A DNA stretch of 13,019 nt, from NCBI GenBank assembly GCA_009782085.1, contig WQUN01000098.1, positions 1-13,019 of the forward strand, given 5' to 3'. Position 1 is the first letter of the stretch. Every line of letters begins with the position of its first letter. The notes below the pieces were generated by a model that saw only the letters and a program-made list of their open reading frames with translations, had not been told where the DNA came from and made no database searches. The stretch is from Bacillota bacterium (lineage in GTDB: Bacteria > Bacillota > Clostridia > Lachnospirales > WQUN01). The translations under genes and the position numbers were made by a program. Shown here piece by piece: positions 1 to 5,962 of the stretch.

Positions 1-119
1 ACGGCGGTCTGGTCGTCGCGCCCACGCATCAGATCACGCCGGACGTGCCTCTGGAAAACATCCTGGCGTTTGAGGACGCCGCGCAAAACCAGCAATACGG
101 TCGATTTGAGATGGGCTGA
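1..119 (+). CDS. URO-D superfamily protein, C-terminal end (partial)
   Basis: The frame beginning at base 3 stays open to a TGA at 117-119 and gives about 38 residues. They start GGLVVAPTHQITPDVPLENI and end in RFEMG. The pattern of small residues, P-T-H, then P-D-V-P-x-E-N-I is the usual C-terminal strand and helix of uroporphyrinogen decarboxylase superfamily proteins (URO-D, MtaA/CmuA-type methyltransferases and many uncharacterised relatives). The rest of the gene lies left of the window, so catalytic residues and exact function cannot be judged. It lies 113 bases upstream of a second URO-D-like gene on the same strand, so the two are probably co-transcribed paralogues acting on related substrates. 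Confidence 0.8.
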   Translation, partial: GGLVVAPTHQITPDVPLENILAFEDAAQNQQYGRFEMG

Positions 120-232
120 AAGCGAGGCCAAATCTCACGGCCTCCGGTGTGATCCGGCTGCAGCGGGAAGCCCGGTTTCAAACGAATCGGCTATGTACCG
201 CTATTTCAAACTGATCGACAAGGGAGGGCAAT

Positions 233-1459
233 ATGGACAGGCAAATAATCCGGGACTTGGCCGGGCGGTACGCCAACATCGCGAACAGCGACAAAAACAG
301 GGAAAGGGTTACTCTTTACAAAGCCGTGAACGACCTGCATATGATCAGGCCGGTCATTCTAACCAATGAGATTCCCTGGCACGAGATGAACGTGGACGGG
401 GAACTGGATTTGCGCTGCGAGGACGCGAAAATGCGGGAGTTGGAGTGGTTCTTCCGGACGAAGCTGTTCGAGCAGAAGCATTTTCCCTGCGACAACTACC
501 TCCGGCCTTATTATCCTGTCTATAAAGACGGGAATTTCGGCCGCCTGTCCATGCCGATAGACGAAACGCGGCTGCCCCAGTCCGAGGGCGGCTATATTTT
601 TTCTCACGAATATCATGACATTCTTCAGAATGAGGAGGACCTGGAGAAGCTGGTCTGGACGCCAGGCTATTATAACCGGGAGAACACCATGCGCCGGTTG
701 GAGTTCGCGGCCGAGGCAATCGGCGACATCCTGCCGGTACAGGTCGTGGGAACAGAATATGGCACGAATAACAATTTATGGGATCAGGTGGCCGAATACC
801 GCGGCGTCGCCAATCTGCTGAACGACCTGATCGAACGGCCTGAATTCATGCACAAAATCGCCCGGAAACTGACCGACGCGTATATCCGGAGTATTCGGGA
901 GGCTGTGAAGTACAATCTCTTCGCGGCTGAGCTTCCCGAGCTGCACTGCAGCCCCGGCTTCACAAACGACCTGCCGCCCATTGCCGATTACGACCATATA
1001 GAGCCGAAAAACGTCTGGGGCCGGGGGGTGGCGCAGATTTTCGGCAACGTGTCCCCCGCGATGCAGGAGGAATTCGACACGCAATACCAGCTGGAAGCGC
1101 TCGCGCCGTTCGGTCTGGTCTACTACGGCTGCTGCGAGAGGCTGGACAACAAGCTGCGCCTGCTCATGAAAATGAAAAACCTGCGGAAAATCTCGATCAC
1201 GCCCTGGTCGGACATAGACGTCGCGGCGGAGATCCTCGAAAACCGGTACGAAATGGCTGTCAAGCACAATCCGGCCTACGTCAGCACGGCCTTCGACGAG
1301 GAAACTATCCGCGGCGAGTTTGACAGAACCTGGAGAGCCGCCAAAAGAAACGGCTGCTCCTTCGACGTCGTGCTGAAGGACATTTCCACCGTCGCGGGGA
1401 AACCCGGGCACCTTTTCAAGTGGGCGGAAGTCGCGGCGGAATACGCGAATAATTACTGA
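233..1459 (+). CDS. Uroporphyrinogen decarboxylase-like protein (URO-D superfamily)
   Basis: A 408-residue protein that resembles the long URO-D-like proteins common in anaerobic bacteria rather than heme-pathway HemE, which is about 350 residues. The N-terminal 100 residues are rich in acidic and aromatic residues. A TIM-barrel-like core follows, with the stretch YYGCCERLDNKL at 297-308 where superfamily members carry the strand ending in a Cys-Gly metal-site motif. C300/C301 and H238/C239 (ELHCS) are possible metal ligands. The last strand is GKPGHLFKW at 389-397. Members of this family have been linked to corrinoid-dependent methyl transfer or demethylation, but many have no known reaction; the substrate here is unknown. 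The ATG at 233 follows GGGAGGG (222-228) at a good distance. A URO-D paralogue ends 113 bases upstream, which suggests one transcript. No corrinoid protein or reductase gene is visible nearby, so a methyltransferase role is inference only. Confidence 0.88.
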   Translation: MDRQIIRDLAGRYANIANSDKNRERVTLYKAVNDLHMIRPVILTNEIPWHEMNVDGELDLRCEDAKMRELEWFFRTKLFEQKHFPCDNYLRPYYPVYKDGNFGRLSMPIDETRLPQSEGGYIFSHEYHDILQNEEDLEKLVWTPGYYNRENTMRRLEFAAEAIGDILPVQVVGTEYGTNNNLWDQVAEYRGVANLLNDLIERPEFMHKIARKLTDAYIRSIREAVKYNLFAAELPELHCSPGFTNDLPPIADYDHIEPKNVWGRGVAQIFGNVSPAMQEEFDTQYQLEALAPFGLVYYGCCERLDNKLRLLMKMKNLRKISITPWSDIDVAAEILENRYEMAVKHNPAYVSTAFDEETIRGEFDRTWRAAKRNGCSFDVVLKDISTVAGKPGHLFKWAEVAAEYANNY

Positions 1460-1468
1460 TTATGAACA

Positions 1469-1497
1469 TTGACAAACGCAGTATTGTTGCATAAAAT
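1469..1497 (+). promoter_or_regulatory. Sigma-A-type promoter of the NYN-domain gene
   Basis: TTGACA at 1469-1474 and TAAAAT at 1492-1497 are separated by 17 bases, close to the ideal vegetative promoter. Transcription would begin near 1504, leaving a leader of about 60 bases before the TTG start at 1563. The promoter starts 10 bases after the URO-D-like stop codon, so the NYN gene is transcribed on its own. Confidence 0.75.
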
Positions 1498-1562
1498 AAT
1501 GCTAATATAGTGTTTGGCTGGGGACTATATTAATGAGATTTTAGTCGGAGGAGTGATGTTTA

Positions 1563-2351
1563 TTGAAATTAAGCTTCAGGGATATTAAAAAGACGCCTCA
1601 GGAGATTAAAACGCTGAATACAGTTGTGTTTATTGATTATGAATATTTGTTCATCAGCTTTAAAAAAATATTCAAGGTGTCGCCTGTTTTAAGTGGGATT
1701 CTGGACGAGATAAAACAATACGGGAAGATCCAAAGTATTAAGGTGTTTGGGGATTTCACGAAAAATGAGATCAGCCAGGAACGCAACCGCATCAGAACCA
1801 TAACAAGCGACATAATCGATTGCGGCAATGAAACACTGGAAACGAAGAAGGATTTCACGGATTTCATTATGTTGGACCATATATACCGGGAAACCATACA
1901 AAACACAGCCGTTCAGCAATTTATACTTTTTACGGGTGACGGGCATTTTTCCTCTGCCGCCACATTCCTGAGAACATTTATGGATAAAATTGTCGGGATT
2001 TATGGAATTACACAGACCTTTAGCCAGCAACTGAATGAATGCGCCACATGGTCTAAGTTTATAGAGGTCGTCGACGATGACATTGGCGTGTATACGATGA
2101 ATCTGATTAAGAATTTTCAGTCGGCGCAGAGCAGGAACGTTATATGCACATTCAAGAAAACCGTCGATCATGTCCAGCGCAATTATGGCGGCGAAACCGA
2201 TAAATACGAGTACGCGCTTCAGCAACTGATCAGCGACGGTTATGTCACGTCGGAGGTGTGTACGGCTTTCGCCGATGGAACGTTCAAAATGCTTGTGCCG
2301 CAATGGGCCAAGATCGAAACGAATTTACTGCCGTCCCTAAAAGTAAGCTAA
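1563..2351 (+). CDS. NYN/PIN-like domain protein, putative RNase
   Basis: A 262-residue protein with the outline of a NYN (PIN-like, LabA/DUF88-type) nuclease domain in its first 160 residues. A hydrophobic strand ends in an acidic residue (VVFIDYEYLF, about 21-30). A conserved acidic stretch follows (KKDFTDFIMLDHIY), then the family hallmark LFTGDGHFSSAATFLR, where G-D-x-x-F matches the usual SGDxDF. The first motif reads D-Y-E-Y rather than the common D-x-x-N. NYN proteins are thought to cleave RNA in a metal-dependent way. The last 80 residues look like a small helical, possibly winged-helix domain of unknown role. The start is TTG: GGAGGAG at 1547-1553 lies 9 bases upstream, and the ATG at 1556 is in a frame that soon stops. 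Base composition is clearly AT-richer than the flanking genes, and the gene has its own promoter and terminator, suggesting acquisition by transfer. Confidence 0.75.
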   Translation: MKLSFRDIKKTPQEIKTLNTVVFIDYEYLFISFKKIFKVSPVLSGILDEIKQYGKIQSIKVFGDFTKNEISQERNRIRTITSDIIDCGNETLETKKDFTDFIMLDHIYRETIQNTAVQQFILFTGDGHFSSAATFLRTFMDKIVGIYGITQTFSQQLNECATWSKFIEVVDDDIGVYTMNLIKNFQSAQSRNVICTFKKTVDHVQRNYGGETDKYEYALQQLISDGYVTSEVCTAFADGTFKMLVPQWAKIETNLLPSLKVS

Positions 2352-2357
2352 GAATGA

Positions 2358-2390
2358 CGGATACCCTCCCCAGCGGTATCCGTTTTGCTT
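2358..2390 (+). terminator. Intrinsic terminator after the NYN gene
   Basis: CGGATACC (2358-2365) and GGTATCCG (2375-2382) form a perfect 8-bp stem around a 9-base loop, followed by TTTTGCTT. It begins 7 bases after the NYN stop codon. The reverse reading also forms the stem but has only a weak T-rich tail, so it might slow polymerase coming from the convergent biotin-enzyme operon. Confidence 0.75.
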
Positions 2391-2411
2391 CGTAAATCGT
2401 ATTCATTTTAC

Positions 2412-2432
2412 TTTCCCTTGAAAACAGGGAAA
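2412..2432 (-). terminator. Hairpin downstream of the biotin-enzyme operon, weak terminator candidate
   Basis: TTTCCCT (2412-2418) and AGGGAAA (2426-2432) form a 7-bp stem with a 7-base loop, 24 bases beyond the stop codon of the minus-strand OadA-like gene. In the minus-strand transcript it is followed by GUAAAAUG rather than a run of U, so it is at best a weak terminator or an mRNA 3'-end stabiliser. The stronger stem at 2358-2382 lies just beyond and may complete termination. Confidence 0.3.
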
Positions 2433-2455
2433 ACAAGGCCGGTTCTTACGGGTTC

Positions 2456-4174
2456 TTAAACCGCGATGTCCACAAGCCTCTCCTTCATGTTCACCCGATC
2501 CCCTATCCGGATATGCACGTGCGCGAGCCTTCCGGCCACCGGCGACAGGATCTGGTTTTCCATTTTCATGGATTCGCAGATTAGCAGAGGTTCACCGGCA
2601 GTTACATCGTCGCCCGTGGTTTTGAAAACCTTGGTGACGGTCCCCGGCAAAACGGCGAAAACGGTATAGCTGGCGTCTTTGGCTTTCGATTCGGACGCCG
2701 TTTCAAAATCCACAAAACTGTCATAATCCGGCTCCACGTCCGTAGGGCAGGAATAGATCCCGCCGCGGGAAACTTTGCCCTGGGGGACATTTTGGGCCAA
2801 ACGCGCCTCGTCCTTCTCGCCCTCCCGAACCGGCTTATTCCCGGCGTCCCCGGCCTTGTTTTTGCCTTTGACAAAGTTCTCTCCGGCCTGAGGGAACATC
2901 AAACACGTCAAAACATCGCAGTCGTCGCCGCAAATGTCCGCGAGCCTTTCTTTTACCTCTTCCCACGAAAACGGCGGCTGTACGCTCTTTTGTTTGCAGG
3001 CTTCGGCGCCCGCGCAGACCTCCGCGCTTATCTCGCCCGGAGGGGAGCCGTATTCGCCGTTGAGGTAGCTTATGACCTCGCTGCACAGGTGCGCGTATTT
3101 GCTGCCGGTCACGACGTTCATCATGGCCTGCGTGCCGACCATCTGGCTAAGCGGCGTCACCAGCGGCGGATAGCCCAGGTCCTTCCTGACCGCGGGTATC
3201 TGCCTGACGATCTCGTCGAACTTGTCCGAGCTTCCCTGGTCGGCGAGCTGCCTGATGAGGTTCGTGTACATCCCGCCCGGTATCTGGCTGTATATAACGC
3301 CGGGGTCGGTCTGCAGCGATTTCAGGCTCAAAGTACCGTCTTTATGGTATTCGTCCATCAAAGGGGCGAAAAATGCGTTGATCGTTTTGAGGCGTTCTGT
3401 GTCCAGGCCGCAATCATATCCGTACGAGGCGGCCACACTGTTGATGACCTCCGTGGACGGCTGGGACGTGCCGCCGGAAAAGCTGGAAATCGCGGTGTCC
3501 AAAACGTCCGCGCCGGCTTCCAGAGCCTTCAGATAGGACATATAGGCCAGGCCGCCGGAGCAGTGGGAATGCAAAACTACGGGAACGGAAAGCCTTTCCT
3601 TGAGTGTTTTGATCAATTCATAGGACTTTATCGGGGAAAGTATGCCGGCCATGTCCTTCACGCAGACCGATTTGGCCCCGATGCCCTCCATCCTGACCGC
3701 CAGTTCCACAAAGCCGGGAATGCTGTGCACGGGGCTCTCCGTATAGGCAATCGCGCAGGACGGGTGGGCCCCGCACCGAAGCGTCTCCTCCACGCATGCG
3801 GCGATATTGCCGAGGTCGTTCAGCGCGTCGAATATGCGTATGATGTCGATGCCGTTTTCGACGGCCTTGTATACGAATCTCCTTATGACGTCGTCGGGAT
3901 AATGCCTGTAGCCTAAGAGGCTCTTGCCCCGCAGGAGCATCTGCAGCTTCGCGTTCGGGGCCAGGCGCCTGATGACCCGCAAACGCTCCCAGGGGTCCTC
4001 GCCGAGAAAACGTATGCACGAGTCGAACGTGGCGCCGCCCCAGCACTCCAGCGAATAATAACCTGCCTTGTCCATGGCGTCCAGAATGCCCTCAAACCGG
4101 CTGAGCGGCAGCCTTGTCGCTATCAGCGACTGATTGCCGTCTCTCAGGACCGTTTCCGTGATCTTCAATTCCAT
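2456..4174 (-). CDS. oadA: OadA/PycB-like biotin carboxyltransferase with C-terminal biotinyl domain
   Basis: A 572-residue protein with the two-part layout of oxaloacetate decarboxylase alpha, pyruvate carboxylase subunit B and the transcarboxylase 5S subunit fused to a biotin carrier. Residues 1-300 are the HMGL-like carboxyltransferase barrel. The opening ETVLRDGNQS carries metal-ligand D12, SVCVKDMAG carries K173 (the lysine carbamylated in this family), and VVLHSHCSGG carries metal-binding H202 and H204. The conserved PYC/OADA domain continues to about 440. A charged linker leads to a biotinyl domain (about 505-572) with CESMKMEN, biotin on K537. It would exchange CO2 between oxaloacetate/pyruvate and carboxybiotin. 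The ATG at 4174 has GAGG 8 bases upstream. It is last in an operon, 66 bases after a 12S-type acyl-CoA carboxyltransferase. No biotin carboxylase and no membrane OadB subunit is present, which favours transcarboxylation over ATP-driven carboxylation or a sodium pump. Confidence 0.88.
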   Translation of the reverse strand: MELKITETVLRDGNQSLIATRLPLSRFEGILDAMDKAGYYSLECWGGATFDSCIRFLGEDPWERLRVIRRLAPNAKLQMLLRGKSLLGYRHYPDDVIRRFVYKAVENGIDIIRIFDALNDLGNIAACVEETLRCGAHPSCAIAYTESPVHSIPGFVELAVRMEGIGAKSVCVKDMAGILSPIKSYELIKTLKERLSVPVVLHSHCSGGLAYMSYLKALEAGADVLDTAISSFSGGTSQPSTEVINSVAASYGYDCGLDTERLKTINAFFAPLMDEYHKDGTLSLKSLQTDPGVIYSQIPGGMYTNLIRQLADQGSSDKFDEIVRQIPAVRKDLGYPPLVTPLSQMVGTQAMMNVVTGSKYAHLCSEVISYLNGEYGSPPGEISAEVCAGAEACKQKSVQPPFSWEEVKERLADICGDDCDVLTCLMFPQAGENFVKGKNKAGDAGNKPVREGEKDEARLAQNVPQGKVSRGGIYSCPTDVEPDYDSFVDFETASESKAKDASYTVFAVLPGTVTKVFKTTGDDVTAGEPLLICESMKMENQILSPVAGRLAHVHIRIGDRVNMKERLVDIAV

Positions 4175-4201
4175 CCGATAGCCCTCGTCTCCGGATAACC
4201 T

Positions 4202-4230
4202 CCGAAAACCGCGGCCCGGCGGGTTTTCGG
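4202..4230 (-). other. Intercistronic hairpin between the two carboxyltransferase genes
   Basis: CCGAAAACC (4202-4210) and GGTTTTCGG (4222-4230) form a perfect 9-bp stem around an 11-base GC-rich loop, in the 66-base gap between the 12S-like gene and the OadA-like gene. No U-run follows in the minus-strand transcript; the SD and start of the OadA-like gene come next. It is therefore more likely an RNA processing or stability element that sets subunit ratio than a terminator. Confidence 0.5.
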
Positions 4231-4240
4231 GGTTTCCTTC

Positions 4241-5749
4241 TTATAGTGGGATGTTACCGTGCTTTTTTTGGACGCTTTGGGTTTCGCGCTTATCCCCCAG
4301 GGCCGTTATGTCGTCAAAAATCCGCTTCCGCAGGGAATCGTACGTGACCACCTCGTCGATAAGCCCTTCCTGACGGGCGATCCTTACCGTCATAACGCTT
4401 TTTTCGTATTCGGCGGTGCGCTCGGCCAGAAACGCCTGCGCCTCGCCGGGGTTTCTGAGCCTGTCGAGGTCGTTTTTGTTCAAAATCGCGACAGCGCCCT
4501 CGGCCCCCATCACGGCGATCTCCGCGCCCTCGAAGGCGTAGACGTAGTCGGCCCGCATGTGCTTGCTCCCCATGGCGATATACGCGCCGCCGTAGGCCTT
4601 GCGGACGATTACCGTGATTTTCGGGACGGAGGCCTCCGAATACGCGAACAGCAGCTTCGCGCCGTGGCGGATGATCCCGCTGTGTTCCTGGTCTATGCCC
4701 GGCAGATAGCCGGGCGTGTCCACGAAGGTGACGATCGGAACGTTGAAACAGTCGCAGAAGCGGATAAAGCGCGCCGCCTTGTCGCTGGTGTCGCATGTCA
4801 GGACGCCCCCGATCTCCGCGGGCTGGTTCGCCACGACGCCTATCGTGGCCCCGGAGAGCCGCGCGAAGCCGACCACCACCGACTTCGCGTATTCGTCCTC
4901 TATCTCAAAAAAAGTATTTTCATCTATCAGCCCGTTCACCAGTTTCCGTATGTCGTAGGACATGCGCCGCTCAACGGGCAAAATCCCCTCTATCGGGGGC
5001 GTGTTCTGGTCGACGTAAAAATCAGTCCTCTGCTCCTTCGAGCCGCAGGAAGCCGGCAAAATCTCGACCAGGTCGCGCAGAGAGCGAAAGCAGTCCTTCT
5101 CGTTGCCAAAGCGCCTGTGAGCCACACCGGAGGTCCGATTGTGCACGGCCGCGCCGCCGAGGTCGAAATTCGTGCACTCCTCCCCCGTGACGCTCTTGAT
5201 GACGCTCGCGCCGGTGACGAACATGCTGCTGACGTTGTCCACCATGAAAATAAAATCGGTGATCGCGGGGGAGTACGCGGCGGCCCCGGCGCAGGCACCG
5301 ACCACTACGGAAAACTGCGGGATGAACCCGGAGGCCAAGGTATTGTAGTAGATCATCTCGCCGCAGCCGGCCAAGGCGTTGATGCCCTCCTGGATCCTCG
5401 CGCCGCCCGAATCGTAGATGCCGACGACGGGGCACTTCGCCGTTATCGCGAGCCTGATCGTGTTCGCGATTTTCTCTCCGTGCCGGCGGCCTATCGTTCC
5501 GCCTTTTACGGTGAAATCCTGCGAGAATATAAAGACTGTCTTGCCCCTGACCTTCCCCCGCCCGGTAATCACCCCGTCGTAGGGGACGGCGCCGCCGCCG
5601 CTTCCGCCCGCGCAGTGGCTGTAATCCGCCATGCCGGAGCCGATCTCGGAAAACGAGTTCCTGTCCAGTAGCATATGTATGCGCTCTATGGCGTGATATT
5701 TCCTGTTGGCGTGCTGTTTTTCCGTTTGATACTCCAGGATTGCCCCCAC
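4241..5749 (-). CDS. Acyl-CoA carboxyltransferase, 12S/PccB/MmdA type
   Basis: A 502-residue protein of the two-crotonase-fold carboxyltransferase family (propionyl-CoA carboxylase beta, methylmalonyl-CoA decarboxylase alpha, transcarboxylase 12S). The N half has YDSGGARIQEG and GACAGAAAYSPAITDF, which form the first oxyanion pocket. The C half has VDTPGYLPGIDQE, RKAYGGAYIAMGS and AVMGAEGAVAIL, which build the acyl-CoA/biotin site. It should move CO2 between carboxybiotin and an acyl-CoA such as acetyl- or propionyl-CoA; the preferred acyl group cannot be read from the sequence. The partner is the OadA-like biotinyl protein encoded next. The start is uncertain. GTG at 5749 directly abuts AGGGGG with no spacer, and upstream the frame is open only to a TGA at 5801-5803 with no ATG/GTG/TTG; ATC at residue 4 has better SD spacing. 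The N-terminus seems about 20 residues shorter than usual and touches the palindromic element at 5755, so the element may have trimmed or replaced the original start. Confidence 0.88.
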   Translation of the reverse strand: MGAILEYQTEKQHANRKYHAIERIHMLLDRNSFSEIGSGMADYSHCAGGSGGGAVPYDGVITGRGKVRGKTVFIFSQDFTVKGGTIGRRHGEKIANTIRLAITAKCPVVGIYDSGGARIQEGINALAGCGEMIYYNTLASGFIPQFSVVVGACAGAAAYSPAITDFIFMVDNVSSMFVTGASVIKSVTGEECTNFDLGGAAVHNRTSGVAHRRFGNEKDCFRSLRDLVEILPASCGSKEQRTDFYVDQNTPPIEGILPVERRMSYDIRKLVNGLIDENTFFEIEDEYAKSVVVGFARLSGATIGVVANQPAEIGGVLTCDTSDKAARFIRFCDCFNVPIVTFVDTPGYLPGIDQEHSGIIRHGAKLLFAYSEASVPKITVIVRKAYGGAYIAMGSKHMRADYVYAFEGAEIAVMGAEGAVAILNKNDLDRLRNPGEAQAFLAERTAEYEKSVMTVRIARQEGLIDEVVTYDSLRKRIFDDITALGDKRETQSVQKKHGNIPL

Positions 5750-5754
5750 CCCCC

Positions 5755-5934
5755 TGAACAGTCTGAGTTTCCACGGAAACCCGAAGGTTGCATCCCGCTG
5801 TCATCCTGAGCGAAGCGAAGGATCTTTCACCTCCGGCATAAACGCTATGCGGCATAAAGATTCTTCGCCTACGGCTCAGAATGACAAAGTAGTTTCCGTG
5901 GGTACTCAGTCTTAGTATTTAGTATAGCTGTTCA
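5755..5934. repeat. Palindromic repeat element (MITE/REP-like)
   Basis: A long imperfect inverted repeat of about 180 bases fills most of the gap between the synthase and the carboxyltransferase genes. Matching arm segments in order are TGAACAG (5755-5761) with CTGTTCA (5928-5934); CTGAGT and CCACGGAAAC near 5763-5780 with GTTTCCGTGGG and ACTCAG near 5892-5909; TGTCATCCTGAG plus GCGAAGGATCT (5799-5825) with AGATTCTTCGC plus CTCAGAATGACA (5858-5886); and, at the centre, GCATA (5836-5840) with TATGC (5846-5850). All segments share a centre near 5843. The core TCATCCTGAGCGAAGCGAAG resembles a dispersed repeat that I recall from many bacterial genomes, whose translation gives SFA-LRMT peptides. 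It encodes nothing itself. As RNA it would fold into a long hairpin in the operon transcript. Confidence 0.8.
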
Positions 5935-5962
5935 ATGGTTCATACGCCACCGTGAACGAACG

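Noticed and set aside
70..369. Plus-strand frame of 99 codons overlapping the URO-D-like gene
   Set aside because: It overlaps two real frames, has no good SD and shows no family features.
5022..5855. Minus-strand frame of 277 codons crossing the palindromic element
   Set aside because: It overlaps the carboxyltransferase in another phase; the only familiar peptide (SFASLRMT) comes from the repeat itself.
5905..5945. Minus-strand promoter for the carboxyltransferase genes (TATACT near 5921-5927)
   Set aside because: The -10 word is good but no acceptable -35 box lies 16-18 bases upstream.
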